A stretch of 17,264 bases of DNA, from the NCBI GenBank assembly GCA_002394635.1, contig DGUK01000073.1, positions 647 to 17,910 on the forward strand. The letters run 5' to 3'. The notes under the pieces are model-generated. The model saw nothing but the letters and a program-made list of their open reading frames with translations. It did no database searches and was not told the DNA's origin. Source of the stretch: Faecalitalea sp. UBA4312. GTDB taxonomy: Bacteria; Bacillota_I; Bacilli_A; Erysipelotrichales; Erysipelotrichaceae. A program made the translations under genes and the position numbers. Below are positions 6,326 through 14,769 of the stretch, piece by piece (positions within the stretch are counted from its first letter, which is position 1; each line of letters begins with the position of its first letter).

Positions 6326-7102
6326 TTATATGGAATGGACGGCTTCTGCCATTTCTTTGACATATTCATAAACCGGTGTCACGGCTTTTTCTTTTTCTTT
6401 GGCAATAATTTTTACAATAGCGCTACCGACGATGGCACCATCGGATGCTTCCGCCATTTCTATTGCTTGTTTCGGATCGGAAATGCCAAAGCCGACAGCA
6501 CAAGGTACATCCGTATTCTCACGGATGACAGAGACAATGGAGTCGATATCCGTATTGATTTCGCTGCGCGTTCCGGTCACACCGAGACTGGAGACAATGT
6601 AAATAAATCCTTTTGCTTCTTTGGCAATCATCGCAACCCGGTTGGAACTGGTCGGGGCAATCAAGGAAATCAGATCTACATCATATTGTTTACAATATTG
6701 TTCGAATTCGGCTTTTTCTTCATAAGGAATATCCGGCAAGATCAAACCATCGATACCGACCTTTTGACACATAGAGATAAATCGTTCGCTTCCATAGCTA
6801 AAGACGACGTTGGCATAGGTCATGAATACCATCGGGGTTTCGATATCCCTGCGCAGCTTCTTAACAAGATCAAAAACCTTGTCGGTTGTCGTTCCGGCTT
6901 GCAGAGCCCGTTGTGTGGATTCCAGGATGACCGGTCCTTCCGCTGTGGGATCGGAAAAAGGAATACCCAGTTCGATCAAATCTGCGCCAGCTTCCGCAAT
7001 GGCCCGGATGATCTGTTCCGATGTGTCCAGATCCGGATCCCCTACGGCGATATAGGTGATAAATGCCTTCTTTTTTTCAAAAGCCTTATAGATGTTACTC
7101 AT
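6326..7102 (-). CDS. trpA: Tryptophan synthase alpha chain
   Basis: Cleaves indole-3-glycerol phosphate to indole and glyceraldehyde-3-phosphate; the indole is channelled to TrpB in the alpha2-beta2 complex. 258 residues, normal length. The (beta/alpha)8 barrel shows [11 protein letters not shown] with the catalytic Glu44, and [10 protein letters not shown] and AIVGSAIV phosphate-binding turns near the end. The second catalytic acid, Asp60 in the enteric enzyme (ADGP), is Glu55 here (TAEGP); I recall the same AEGP in other Clostridia-type TrpA sequences, so it is probably a lineage variant. The start at ATG 7102 follows GGGGAGGATATCT and overlaps the trpB stop by 8 nt; an in-frame extension to 7129 lies inside trpB. 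Last gene of the operon. Confidence 0.96.
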   Translation of the reverse strand: MSNIYKAFEKKKAFITYIAVGDPDLDTSEQIIRAIAEAGADLIELGIPFSDPTAEGPVILESTQRALQAGTTTDKVFDLVKKLRRDIETPMVFMTYANVVFSYGSERFISMCQKVGIDGLILPDIPYEEKAEFEQYCKQYDVDLISLIAPTSSNRVAMIAKEAKGFIYIVSSLGVTGTRSEINTDIDSIVSVIRENTDVPCAVGFGISDPKQAIEMAEASDGAIVGSAIVKIIAKEKEKAVTPVYEYVKEMAEAVHSI

Positions 7103-8279
7103 AGATATCCTCCCCGCGATAACGTGCAATTGCCGCGCAGTCTTTATCGCCTCGTCCGGAGACGTTGATTACAATAATCTGGTCTTTGTTCATCGTCGGT
7201 GCTAGCTCCATCGCGTATGCGATGGCATGAGCGCTTTCGATGGCCGGAATGATCCCCTCGGTACGTGATAAGTATTCAAACGCATCCACCGCCTGTTCAT
7301 CGGTGATTGCCACATATTCAGCACGGCCGATGTCATATAAATGAGCATGCTCCGGACCGATGCCCGGATAATCCAGGCCGGCACTGATGGAATAAACGGG
7401 CGCAATCTGTCCGTATTCGTCCTGGCATAAATAAGATTTCATCCCATGGAATATACCCAATCGCCCTGTATTCAAAGTAGCGGCTGTCTCAAAGGTATCT
7501 ATGCCTCGCCCGGCAGCTTCACAGCCGATCAGCCGAACATCCTTGTCTTCGATAAAGTGGTAGAAGGCACCAATCGCATTCGATCCGCCACCGACACAAG
7601 CGATGACCGCATCCGGCAATCTTCCTTCTTTTTCCAGGATCTGTTCCTTGATTTCCTTAGAAATCACAGCTTGAAAATCACGAACGATGGTCGGAAACGG
7701 ATGAGGTCCCATCACCGAGCCCAGACAATAGTGTGTATCTTCGATCCGGCTGGTCCATTCCCGCATGGCTTCACTGACAGCATCCTTCAGGGTGGCGGTT
7801 CCTGTTTTTACGGGAACGACCTGGGATCCCAGCAGTTTCATCTTATAAACATTCAAAGCCTGCCGGCGGGTATCTTCTTCTCCCATAAACACAACGCATT
7901 CCATTCCCATCAAAGCAGCCGCTGTTGCGGTAGCCACGCCGTGCTGTCCGGCGCCTGTTTCGGCAATTAAGCGCGTTTTTCCCATCTTTTTAGCCAGCAG
8001 GGCCTGTCCTAATACGTTATTGATCTTATGCGCACCGGTATGGTTCAGATCTTCCCGCTTCAGATAGATCTTCGCACCGCCCAGATCCTCGCTCATCTTT
8101 TTTGCATAGTATAAACGGCTTGGACGCCCGGCATATTCATTAAACAGTTCGTTGAGTTCCTTTTGAAACGTCGGATCATCTTTGTAGTGATTGTAAGCCT
8201 GTTCCAGCTCTATGACCGCATTCATTAATGTTTCCGGTATATATTGTCCTCCATGAACACCAAATCGACCTTTCGACAT
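7095..8279 (-). CDS. trpB: Tryptophan synthase beta chain
   Basis: PLP enzyme that condenses indole with L-serine to give tryptophan. 394 residues, the usual length of TrpB1. The PLP lysine is Lys85 in [10 protein letters not shown]. Catalytic Glu is in ETGAGQHG, the phosphate-binding loop is GGGSNAIG, and the monovalent-cation and COMM-domain regions are intact. ATG 8279 is preceded by AAGGAG (9-10 nt); a GTG immediately upstream at 8282 is also possible. The ATG overlaps the trpF stop (TGATG), and the 3' end overlaps trpA by 8 nt, so translation is probably coupled through both junctions, as suits a pair of subunits made in equal amounts. Confidence 0.98.
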   Translation of the reverse strand: MSKGRFGVHGGQYIPETLMNAVIELEQAYNHYKDDPTFQKELNELFNEYAGRPSRLYYAKKMSEDLGGAKIYLKREDLNHTGAHKINNVLGQALLAKKMGKTRLIAETGAGQHGVATATAAALMGMECVVFMGEEDTRRQALNVYKMKLLGSQVVPVKTGTATLKDAVSEAMREWTSRIEDTHYCLGSVMGPHPFPTIVRDFQAVISKEIKEQILEKEGRLPDAVIACVGGGSNAIGAFYHFIEDKDVRLIGCEAAGRGIDTFETAATLNTGRLGIFHGMKSYLCQDEYGQIAPVYSISAGLDYPGIGPEHAHLYDIGRAEYVAITDEQAVDAFEYLSRTEGIIPAIESAHAIAYAMELAPTMNKDQIIVINVSGRGDKDCAAIARYRGEDIYE

Positions 8280-8887
8280 CACAGATTCTCCTTCCTGATC
8301 TTTTTCATAATTGTTTCTATTTTATCATAATCTTTGTATTTTTGTGTCTCAACACCACTACTAATATCCACCGCAAAAGGATGGAGCATCTGAATAGCCT
8401 GATCGATATTGTCCGGCTGCAATCCACCAGCCAGAAAAAACGGACGATCGACTTTCCGGATCAAGGACCAATCAAAGGTTTGCCCGCTGCCCTTTCCTTT
8501 ATCGAGCAATATATAATCAGCCGGGCTCATACAAGCTTGTTCAATATCGCTCATCGTATGAATTTCAAACGCTTTGATCACTTGTTTGCCACTCTCCTTC
8601 TGAATATGACGGATCCTGTCCTCACTTTCCCGGCCATGCAGCTGCGCCAGATCCAGGATATCCCGTTTCAACAGATCGATGATCAGCTGCGGATCTTCAT
8701 CCACAAAGACGCCGACAGATTGGATACCCGGGTCCAACATAGACGTAAGTCGTTCTACCTGCGATACGGTAAGCGAACGATAGCTTTGCGGAAAATGGAT
8801 GATAAATCCGGCATAATCCGGTTTACACAGATTGACGATCCGGATATCCTCCGGTCGCCGCAGACCACAGATCTTTACTTTTGTCAT
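8279..8887 (-). CDS. trpF: Phosphoribosylanthranilate isomerase
   Basis: Third step of the tryptophan branch after anthranilate: an Amadori rearrangement of N-(5'-phosphoribosyl)anthranilate to CdRP. 202 residues, typical of monofunctional TrpF. The general base Cys7 is in VKICGL, and the general acid Asp is in YILLDKG (about residue 127). The phosphate-binding turns are [10 protein letters not shown] and VDISSGVET. The ATG overlaps the trpC stop (ATGA). Stand-alone TrpF and TrpC genes, as here, are the common Bacillota state in contrast to the enteric fusion. Confidence 0.96.
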   Translation of the reverse strand: MTKVKICGLRRPEDIRIVNLCKPDYAGFIIHFPQSYRSLTVSQVERLTSMLDPGIQSVGVFVDEDPQLIIDLLKRDILDLAQLHGRESEDRIRHIQKESGKQVIKAFEIHTMSDIEQACMSPADYILLDKGKGSGQTFDWSLIRKVDRPFFLAGGLQPDNIDQAIQMLHPFAVDISSGVETQKYKDYDKIETIMKKIRKENL

Positions 8888-9663
8888 CCATTCAGCTCCT
8901 CCAGCTTTTTAGCTTTGTCGGCTGCCAACATCATCGTTTCCCCGATCAAGACCGCATCCACGCCGGCTTGTTTCAAAGCGCGGATATCCTGCACTGTCTT
9001 TATGCCGCTTTCGGCCACAAATATACAATCACTGCCAACCTGCTGACGCAAGCGCAGACAATGTGACGCATCGACCGAGAAGGTACGCAGATTGCGATTA
9101 TTGACACCGATGATCCGGGCATGGGCACGCTTGGCCCTATCCACTTCCTCTGCGTCATGACATTCTACCAAAGCATCCATTCCCAGCGAATGCGTGATGT
9201 CGATATATCGTTCCAGGCGCTCTTCATCCAGCAAGGAAACAATCAACAGGATCGCATCGGCTCCATAGACTCTGGCTTCGTAAATCATATATTCATCCAC
9301 CGTAAAGTCTTTGCGCAAACACGGGATCGATACAGAATCGGCAATCTCTTGCAGGATATCCAGGCTGCCTAAAAACCATTGGGGCTCGGTCAATACCGAA
9401 ATCGCATCGGCACCAGCCGCTTCATACTGATGCGCTATTTCCATATAAGGAAAGTCCGCGACAATTTGGCCTTTGGACGGGGATGCTTTTTTACATTCAC
9501 AGATGAAGGACAATTCTTTTTTTTGCAGCGCCTTATGGAAGGCATGCTCCTTTTGAGGCAAGGACAATGCTTTCTCTTTCATCTGTTCCAGCGTGATTGC
9601 TTCCTTTGATGTCTTTACCCGCATAGCTGTCGCATTGGCGATCGTCTGCAGAATATCAGGCAT
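8884..9663 (-). CDS. trpC: Indole-3-glycerol phosphate synthase
   Basis: Closes the indole ring: CdRP to indole-3-glycerol phosphate, CO2 and water. 259 residues, one (beta/alpha)8 domain. Conserved segments: [13 protein letters not shown] (catalytic Lys and the ASPSKG phosphate turn, about residues 53-65), [26 protein letters not shown] with the second catalytic Lys, [10 protein letters not shown], and AESGIKT with VLIGETMM at the C-terminus. ATG 9663 has GAGGTG 2-7 nt upstream and overlaps the trpD stop by 8 nt; an in-frame TTG at 9675 would lie inside trpD and is not favoured. Confidence 0.96.
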   Translation of the reverse strand: MPDILQTIANATAMRVKTSKEAITLEQMKEKALSLPQKEHAFHKALQKKELSFICECKKASPSKGQIVADFPYMEIAHQYEAAGADAISVLTEPQWFLGSLDILQEIADSVSIPCLRKDFTVDEYMIYEARVYGADAILLIVSLLDEERLERYIDITHSLGMDALVECHDAEEVDRAKRAHARIIGVNNRNLRTFSVDASHCLRLRQQVGSDCIFVAESGIKTVQDIRALKQAGVDAVLIGETMMLAADKAKKLEELNG

Positions 9664-10675
9664 TGGACACCTCAATATATCGGTTTAACACTTCTCCGGC
9701 TTTTCCGGAATCAATCAGATCAGCTGCCAGAGAAATGCCCTGTTTCATCGTATCGGCACGTCCACCCACATAGAGTGCCAGTCCGGCATTCAATAAGACC
9801 GTATCTCTTTTCGGGCCCGATACACCATTCAGGATATCCCGTGTGATCTGTGCGTTCTCCTGCGGGGTTCCGCCTACAATTTCTTCCTTTGCCGCCCTGG
9901 ACAGACCAAATTGTTCCGGTGTGATGACAGAGGTCCTGTAAAAGCCGTTTTGCAGTTCACAGATCGTCGTCGGTGAACTGATGCTGATTTCGTCCAGTTT
10001 GTCCTGCCCGTAGAATACAAGTCCTTTTCGTACCCCCAGTTTGGATAATACCTTGGCAATCGGCTCCACCAAGTACTCATCATATACACCCAGCATGAAC
10101 ATATCGGGTCTGGCCGGATTGGTCAATGGCCCCAGAATATTGAATACCGTACGGAATCCCAGCTCTTTACGAATGGCTCCTACATATTTCATCGATGTAT
10201 GGTACTTCTGTGCAAAGAAGAAACAAATCCCGACTTTATCCAGCAGCTCTCTGGCTTTATCCGGTGACTGATGAATGTTGATCCCCAGCGCTTCCAGACA
10301 ATCCGCTGCGCCACTCTGACTGGAAGCAGCCCGATTTCCATGCTTTGCTACTTTAATGCCTCCGGCAGCAACAACCAAGGAAGACGTTGTGGAAATATTA
10401 AAGCTCTTTGCGTTGTCTCCACCGGTCCCTACAATTTCCATCACCTGACGTCCTTCCTTATCAAAAGGAATAGCTTTTTCCCGCATGGCATTGGCACAGC
10501 CGGTTATTTCATCAATGGTTTCCATATGTGCGCTCTTGGTTGATAAAGCAGCCAGAAAAGCCGCATTTTGTGTCTGTGTTGTTTGACCGGACATGATTTC
10601 ATTCATAACCGTATACGCCTGATCGTAAGTCAGATTTTCTTTATTTACAATTTTTGCAATCGCTTCTTTGATCAT
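9656..10675 (-). CDS. trpD: Anthranilate phosphoribosyltransferase
   Basis: Transfers the phosphoribosyl group of PRPP to anthranilate. 339 residues, standard length. The glycosyltransferase family 3 helical N-domain (about residues 1-70) is followed by the PRPP-binding loop [20 protein letters not shown] (about 80-99), [21 protein letters not shown] (substrate-binding Arg/Lys region), and [11 protein letters not shown] (about 176-186). ATG 10675 follows AGGAGGTAGTAAAC and lies 35 nt inside trpG, one of the larger overlaps in this operon. This is a separate TrpD, not the TrpG-TrpD fusion of enterics. Confidence 0.96.
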   Translation of the reverse strand: MIKEAIAKIVNKENLTYDQAYTVMNEIMSGQTTQTQNAAFLAALSTKSAHMETIDEITGCANAMREKAIPFDKEGRQVMEIVGTGGDNAKSFNISTTSSLVVAAGGIKVAKHGNRAASSQSGAADCLEALGINIHQSPDKARELLDKVGICFFFAQKYHTSMKYVGAIRKELGFRTVFNILGPLTNPARPDMFMLGVYDEYLVEPIAKVLSKLGVRKGLVFYGQDKLDEISISSPTTICELQNGFYRTSVITPEQFGLSRAAKEEIVGGTPQENAQITRDILNGVSGPKRDTVLLNAGLALYVGGRADTMKQGISLAADLIDSGKAGEVLNRYIEVSNA

Positions 10676-11249
10676 GTTTACTACCTCCTGTGATCAACTT
10701 AAAATTTTTTATCATCTGCAGACCATCCCGGGTCATAACCGATTCCGGATGAAACTGAAATCCATAGACCGGATGCTCCTTATGCCGTATGGCCATGATT
10801 TCATCGTCTTTTGCCAAAGCCAATGTCTCCAGACATTCCGGCAATTTCCGAATTGCCAGAGAGTGGTATCGTGCAGCCGGAAATGAAGGACTGATCTGTC
10901 GGAAGATCGGATCTTCTTTTATGACCTGGATCATATCCTGTTTTCCATGCATCAATTCTCTGGCATAGGATACCTTTCCTCCAAATGCTTCACAGATTGC
11001 CTGATGCCCCAAACAAATTCCCAGAATGGGGATCGTATCATACAAAGCCTGTACCAGCTCGATACATATTCCCGCCTGGGATGGTTTGCCCGGCCCCGGC
11101 GATAAAAGAATTCCCTGTGGATCCATTTGGCGGATCTGCTCCACTGTGCAGGCATCGTTGCGTACAACCCGGATCTCGTCAAACACAGCGCCTGCCAGCT
11201 GATATACGTTATAGGAAAAGCTGTCATAGTTATCAATCAATACGATCAT
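10641..11249 (-). CDS. trpG: Anthranilate synthase, glutamine amidotransferase subunit
   Basis: Supplies ammonia from glutamine to TrpE. 202 residues, class I glutamine amidotransferase. The N-terminus is [17 protein letters not shown]. The oxyanion-hole motif is LLSPGPGKP. The nucleophile Cys is in [11 protein letters not shown] (about residue 78), and the catalytic His and Glu are in [10 protein letters not shown] (about 169-174). ATG 11249 overlaps the trpE stop (ATGA), which suits balanced synthesis of the two subunits. In many Bacilli one subunit (PabA) serves both anthranilate and aminodeoxychorismate synthase; whether this one is shared cannot be told from the window. Confidence 0.95.
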   Translation of the reverse strand: MIVLIDNYDSFSYNVYQLAGAVFDEIRVVRNDACTVEQIRQMDPQGILLSPGPGKPSQAGICIELVQALYDTIPILGICLGHQAICEAFGGKVSYARELMHGKQDMIQVIKEDPIFRQISPSFPAARYHSLAIRKLPECLETLALAKDDEIMAIRHKEHPVYGFQFHPESVMTRDGLQMIKNFKLITGGSKHDQRSDCKNCK

Positions 11250-12724
11250 TCCAGTCCCTCCTGTGCTTTTTCCATAGCACGAATCACAGCCTGAGCTTTA
11301 TGCCGGCACTCTTGATATTCATTCATAGCGATACTGTCTGCGACGATCCCGGCACCAGATCGAACACAAATTTCATCTTTTTTCTTGTAGACCAGACGGA
11401 TCGCAATACATGTATCCATATTCCCCGTAAAGTCTAAATACCCGACAGCTCCACCATAAACACCTCGTCGGCTTAATTCCAGTTCATCAATGATCTGACA
11501 CGCCCGAAACTTCGGCGCACCCGACAAGGTGCCGGCAGGAAGGATGGAATCCAGGGCATCCAGCGCATCGAGATGTTTCCGGATCTTTCCGGTGACCGTT
11601 GAACCGATATGCATCACTGTGGAAAATCGTTCGATTTCCATATATTTTTCCACCTTTACCGAACTGATGCGGGCCACCCGGCCAATATCATTTCTTCCTA
11701 GATCCACCAGCATATTATGTTCTGCTCTTTCTTTTTCATCAGCCAGCAGTTCTTCTTCTAATCTCTTGTCTTCCTCATAGGTATGTCCTCTCGGTCGGGT
11801 TCCTGCCAGAGGAAAGGTAAACAGCTTGTTTTGTTCCAGCTTGGCTAACGTTTCAGGGCTGGAACCCGCCATCTCTATATCATCCCCGGAAAAATAAAAC
11901 ATATAAGGACTCGGATTTTCCGTACGTAACACACGATACGTATCAAACAAAGAACCCTTGGCCCTCGCTCGTAACGGATTTGACAATACCACCTGGAAAA
12001 TATCTCCTTCATAAATATACTGTCTGGCCTTTTCAACTCTATGTTCAAATTCCGATTCCGTAAATTCATACGAAAGGTCCGATAACAGACAAAGTGGCTC
12101 CATTGTGCTGCGATGGCCTCTTTTAAGTAGGTTTTTCATCGCAGACAGTTTTTTTTGTGCTTGTTCATAGCTTTCATCCAACGCTTTTGTATCGACACCC
12201 GTTATTAAGATCACCTTCTGTTTATAGTGGTCAAAACAGATGACAGAATCAAACAACATCAGGTCCAGATCGTTAAAATCATCAGGATCCTTTTTCCTTG
12301 TCTGCAGTTTTGGTTCGCCATAATGAAGATAATCATACGCAAAATATCCGACCAGTCCTCCGGTAAAAGGAGGAAGTCCCTCCACTACAGCCGAACGATA
12401 CTGCGCCAGTATGTCACGTAGATCTTGTTTCGGGTGATCCACCCTTTTTTCCACATGTATGGTATGATCCAGCGATCGTATCGTTAATGCTCCATCGGTA
12501 CACGTAATCACCATAGCCGGATCATACCCGAGGAAGGAATAGCGTCCCCATTGTTCATCCTGGCTGGCACTTTCCAACAGAAAACAATGCCGGCTGGCAT
12601 CCCGGAGGATCCGTAGTATTTCCACCGGCGTAAAACGATCGGCATATAGTTCTATCGCAACCGGAATTCTATGAATGTCATGATCCTTTGCTATCTCTTT
12701 TACTTTCTTTAGATTTGGAAACAT
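11246..12724 (-). CDS. trpE: Anthranilate synthase component I
   Basis: Makes anthranilate from chorismate, the committed step of tryptophan synthesis. 492 residues. The N-terminal domain has the tryptophan-feedback motif LLES (FLLESASQDEQWGRYSFLG, about residues 50-68). The chorismate-binding C-terminal domain has GSSPETLAKL, PLAGTRPRG, the Mg- and substrate-binding EHNMLVDLGRNDIGRVA, and LPAGTLSGAPKFRA. ATG 12724 is taken because AAAGGAGG (12729-12736) lies 4 nt upstream; the in-frame extension to 12805 would run through the T-box terminator. First gene of the operon and under T-box control; retention of the LLES site implies feedback inhibition as well. Confidence 0.97.
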   Translation of the reverse strand: MFPNLKKVKEIAKDHDIHRIPVAIELYADRFTPVEILRILRDASRHCFLLESASQDEQWGRYSFLGYDPAMVITCTDGALTIRSLDHTIHVEKRVDHPKQDLRDILAQYRSAVVEGLPPFTGGLVGYFAYDYLHYGEPKLQTRKKDPDDFNDLDLMLFDSVICFDHYKQKVILITGVDTKALDESYEQAQKKLSAMKNLLKRGHRSTMEPLCLLSDLSYEFTESEFEHRVEKARQYIYEGDIFQVVLSNPLRARAKGSLFDTYRVLRTENPSPYMFYFSGDDIEMAGSSPETLAKLEQNKLFTFPLAGTRPRGHTYEEDKRLEEELLADEKERAEHNMLVDLGRNDIGRVARISSVKVEKYMEIERFSTVMHIGSTVTGKIRKHLDALDALDSILPAGTLSGAPKFRACQIIDELELSRRGVYGGAVGYLDFTGNMDTCIAIRLVYKKKDEICVRSGAGIVADSIAMNEYQECRHKAQAVIRAMEKAQEGLE

Positions 12725-12740
12725 AAATCCTCCTTTGTAT

Positions 12741-12777
12741 AAAAAAACGTCCTCAATAGAAAACTCTATCAAGGACG
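12741..12777 (-). terminator. Regulated terminator of the trp T-box leader
   Basis: On the minus strand CGTCCTTGATAG … CTATTGAGGACG folds into a long stem with a short loop, followed by a 7-nt U-run (12747-12741). It competes with the antiterminator formed by the T-box sequence (12791-12808). The trpE ribosome binding site begins only 5 nt after it. Confidence 0.88.
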
Positions 12778-13004
12778 AGTACATCTTCTTTACCCGCGGT
12801 GCCACCTTGTTTCATGGGGGTCCATGCGCTTAGGGAATACTATCATATTCCTGATTTCTTACGCGAATCTTACGTCACATCATACTCGGTTTCCCTTTCC
12901 TATGCGCCCTCCACGGTCCATTTGCAGAACTGTTATCATCCGGCTTCCACCCTTCCGGACTCTCTACAGACACATTTTTCTGTTTGATCTCCGTGTCATC
13001 GGTT
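12741..13004 (-). promoter_or_regulatory. T-box riboswitch, tRNA-Trp-specific, controlling trpEGDCFBA
   Basis: The leader RNA is about 260 nt. The T-box core is AAGGTGGCACCGCGGGTA (12808-12791), which pairs with the NCCA end of uncharged tRNA. Stem I is closed by CACGG (12995-12991) with CCGTG (12916-12912). The specifier TGG, followed by the usual purine A, sits directly before the closing strand at 12920-12918 and matches tRNA-Trp. The distal Stem I motif GGAAGGGTGGAAGCCGG is at 12957-12941, and an AGAGAG motif precedes it. Uncharged tRNA-Trp would stabilise the antiterminator and allow transcription into trpE. There is no leader peptide with tandem Trp codons and no run of (G/T)AG repeats, so ribosome-mediated attenuation and TRAP control are not indicated. 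Confidence 0.95.
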
Positions 13005-13010
13005 TAGTAA

Positions 13011-13038
13011 AGAATATCATATTTTCATTAATTTTCAA
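13011..13038 (-). promoter_or_regulatory. trp operon promoter
   Basis: TTGAAA (13038-13033), 16-nt spacer, TATTCT (13016-13011), about 10 nt before the first paired bases of Stem I. The -35 lies inside one arm of a perfect 13-bp inverted repeat. Confidence 0.6.
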
Positions 13039-13075
13039 GTGTTTCTGAAATTTTTCGAAAACCTTGAAAATTAAT
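13027..13075. repeat. Perfect 13-bp inverted repeat between the PHP gene and the trp promoter
   Basis: ATTAATTTTCAAG (13027-13039) and CTTGAAAATTAAT (13063-13075) are exact reverse complements, 23 nt apart, with a smaller AT-rich symmetry inside. One arm holds the trp -35; the other covers the stop codon of the PHP gene. There is no U-tract after it, so it does not look like an intrinsic terminator; an operator is possible. Confidence 0.7.
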
Positions 13076-13892
13076 ATTGAAATAAAGAAATAGGTACACT
13101 TTTAAAGCCATTTTTGGTTAAAGTAACCATTTCCTTATATCCACAGGATTGAATCAGTTTCAAAGCTTCTTCAAATCCACAAGATAAATAATCACTGTTA
13201 TGACAATCACTGTTCAGGCAGATCTGGATGCCCTTCTGGTACATATATTCCAGTAAATGTTTTTCCGGATATGGTGTTTTCCGATATCCTCTGGCTATAG
13301 CTCCAGTATTGACCTCAAAGATCTTATTCGACAAAGCGTCGATCGTATCACAAGCCAGATTTATATATTTCGGGTCATCAAAAGCAAAGAAAGACTGATC
13401 TTCATTGTATTTCATCAACAGATCCAGATGAGCAATAATATCAACTTCCTTCCAGTCAGCCATGTCCCGCATGCCCGTATAATAGTCTTTGGCCAATGCC
13501 ATAAAATCATTATGATACCAATCCTGCAGGATCATCGTAAACACTTCGGGGGAACTGTCGATGCCCAGGCTGGTTCCGTCATGTTCCAGATAGTGCTTCG
13601 ACCCCAGCATATAGTCGTATTGATCCGGGTGCCAGTCACGATAACGCATATCCTGCTCCAATCCTAGAAAGATGGTAATCTGCTCTTTGTATTTTTCAGC
13701 CAAAGCCCGTACTTCGGCAATGTATTGATCCGTACTGTCCGGATTCATACAACAGTCATCGCCTGGGATATACGCATGTTCGCTGAACCCCAGTACGGTA
13801 AACTTCTGTTCAATGGCCGCCAAGACCATTTCCTCCAATGTATCTCTTCCATCAGCATAGGTACTATGTGTGTGTATATTCTGTTTGATCAT
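13071..13892 (-). CDS. PHP-domain phosphatase, HisJ/HisK (histidinol-phosphatase) type
   Basis: A metal-dependent phosphoesterase of 273 residues. PHP motifs are all present: HTHSTYADGRDT (metal-binding His pair, about residues 7-18), GFSEHAYIPG (about 34-43), GLEQDMRY (metal-binding Glu), LGSKHYL, IIAHLDLL, and the C-terminal NSDCH with its Asp-x-His. This order and length match histidinol-phosphatases of the HisJ type, which make histidinol from its phosphate. No other histidine genes are in the window, so another phosphoester substrate is possible. ATG 13892 is set by GGAAAGGA 6 nt upstream; the longer in-frame form to 14216 is a shadow of the phosphatase gene. It overlaps the tyrosine phosphatase gene by 29 nt. 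It is not the CpsB/YwqE-type PHP tyrosine phosphatase, whose N-terminal motif differs. Confidence 0.85.
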   Translation of the reverse strand: MIKQNIHTHSTYADGRDTLEEMVLAAIEQKFTVLGFSEHAYIPGDDCCMNPDSTDQYIAEVRALAEKYKEQITIFLGLEQDMRYRDWHPDQYDYMLGSKHYLEHDGTSLGIDSSPEVFTMILQDWYHNDFMALAKDYYTGMRDMADWKEVDIIAHLDLLMKYNEDQSFFAFDDPKYINLACDTIDALSNKIFEVNTGAIARGYRKTPYPEKHLLEYMYQKGIQICLNSDCHNSDYLSCGFEEALKLIQSCGYKEMVTLTKNGFKSVPISLFQY

Positions 13893-14325
13893 GTAAAATC
13901 CTTTCCAGCCAAATGGCACATCCTTCATAAACATCATTAAATGCCGTTTCAAAATCATCGGTATACCACGGATCGGAAACCGCCCTGTGATCGAGCAGCA
14001 TGTGGATCTTTTCCTTTGCATCGGGAAACCATCTCTGTAAATCACGTATATTGGCATGATCCATCCCAAAGATATAATCCCACCGCTTATCTTCACCACG
14101 TACGATCTGGCGGGCTCTTCTTTTTGAAAACGGAATCTGTTTATCTCGTAATATCCGTTTGGTCGGAGGATACAGATCTCTTCCCAGCTCTTCGGTACTG
14201 GTGGCTGCCGATTCAATATAAAAAGAATCCTCCAGTCCTCTTTGAGTGACCATATCCTTCATAATAAATTCTGCCATGGGACTACGGCATATATTGCCAT
14301 GGCAAACAAATAGTATCCGTAACAT
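13864..14325 (-). CDS. Low-molecular-weight protein tyrosine phosphatase
   Basis: 153 residues. It has the CX5R loop VCHGNICRSPMAE (nucleophile Cys8, Arg14) and the general-acid loop VSDPWYTDDFETAF near residues 121-134. It removes phosphate from tyrosine or arginine residues of proteins; the target is unknown, and no tyrosine kinase or capsule genes are nearby. ATG 14325 gives the family N-terminus MLRILFVCHGN and has AGGAG about 11 nt upstream; an ATG at 14343 is a weaker alternative. It is co-transcribed with the PHP gene through a 29-nt overlap. Positions 14326-14411, upstream of it, show no gene. Confidence 0.92.
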   Translation of the reverse strand: MLRILFVCHGNICRSPMAEFIMKDMVTQRGLEDSFYIESAATSTEELGRDLYPPTKRILRDKQIPFSKRRARQIVRGEDKRWDYIFGMDHANIRDLQRWFPDAKEKIHMLLDHRAVSDPWYTDDFETAFNDVYEGCAIWLERILHDQTEYTHT

Positions 14326-14411
14326 AAAATCAAATCTCCTCATATATGAGCATTTTTCCTTGAAATACCTATGTTTCCACGACAATATCTTACTGCCTCT
14401 GTACCACATTT

Positions 14412-14678
14412 CTATTCATAAATGAACAGATTTTCTCTGCCGTAATTCTGGTACGGATTCTGGTACGAATCAGACTCGTACCATGACCCCTTTTCAGGCT
14501 TATCATACGGAACAGGGTCTTTGTCAGTCAGCCTAAAGGCATAGACATCATGATATTTGTTGTTCTCGTCGCGGTAACGGTATTTGTCCCGCTTCTTTAC
14601 TTCATCGTAGTATTCTCCGGGGCGGAGATTACGTCCTTTCGGGTCTTTACGGACCATTGCCGTAACTCTTTTACTCAT
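14412..14678 (-). pseudogene. Truncated Tn916-type integrase: N-terminal arm-DNA-binding domain only
   Basis: 88 residues. The segment KDPKGRNLRPGEYYDEVKKR (about residues 11-30), KYRYRDENNKYHDVYAFRLT (about 32-51) and the following D-D-P resemble the three-stranded arm-binding domain at the N-terminus of Tn916-family tyrosine integrases. After about residue 55 the protein leaves the family and ends in a tyrosine/asparagine-rich tail with the repeat SYQNPYQNY. The core-binding and catalytic domains are missing. ATG 14678 has a good AAAGGAG with a 9-nt spacer, so the true start is preserved. It may be a remnant, or a free-standing DNA-binding protein that acts on integrase arm sites. It lies at the boundary between core genes and mobile debris. 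Confidence 0.6.
14445..14482. repeat. Short direct repeat plus inverted repeat in the 3' end of the integrase remnant
   Basis: ATTCTGGTACG occurs at 14445-14455 and again at 14457-14467. GGTACGA (14462-14468) and TCGTACC (14476-14482) form a 7-bp inverted repeat with a 7-nt gap. The direct repeat gives the YQN repeat of the protein tail. It could be a slippage product or a protein-binding array. Confidence 0.55.
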
Positions 14679-14769
14679 ATTAACTTACTCCTTTCCGTAA
14701 TGTGGGATATTACAGACCATGACGAATTGGAATAAGTCCGTTGCTCCAATAACCCGTCTCTCTATCGTG

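Noticed and set aside
6335..7168. A 277-codon plus-strand frame antisense to trpA
   Set aside because: Shadow of a fully conserved trpA. The peptide is rich in Phe, His and Arg as expected from reverse reading; no start signal.
8228..9046. A 272-codon plus-strand frame antisense to trpF and trpC
   Set aside because: Crosses two well-supported genes on the other strand and has no motif or ribosome binding site.
12725..12805. Longer TrpE start at 12805
   Set aside because: It would be translated through the T-box terminator and core. ATG 12724 has AAAGGAGG at 4 nt.
12725..12987. Possible leader peptide or small ORFs in the trp leader
   Set aside because: The region is fully explained by T-box structure. 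No ORF with tandem Trp codons and a ribosome binding site is present, and the plus-strand frames here are shadows.
13864..13892. Tyrosine phosphatase plus PHP gene as a capsule-type phosphotyrosine module
   Set aside because: The PHP protein has the HisJ-type N-terminus, not the CpsB/YwqE type, and no kinase or polysaccharide genes are present.
13893..14216. N-terminal extension of the PHP phosphatase to 14216
   Set aside because: The extension lies wholly inside the tyrosine phosphatase gene in another frame. Family similarity begins at MIKQNIHTHS, with a ribosome binding site right before it.
14701..14769. ATTGGA…TCCAAT inverted repeat between the RHH gene and the integrase remnant as an attachment site
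   Set aside because: Only 6 bp with a 13-nt gap, and no second copy in the window; too weak to call.
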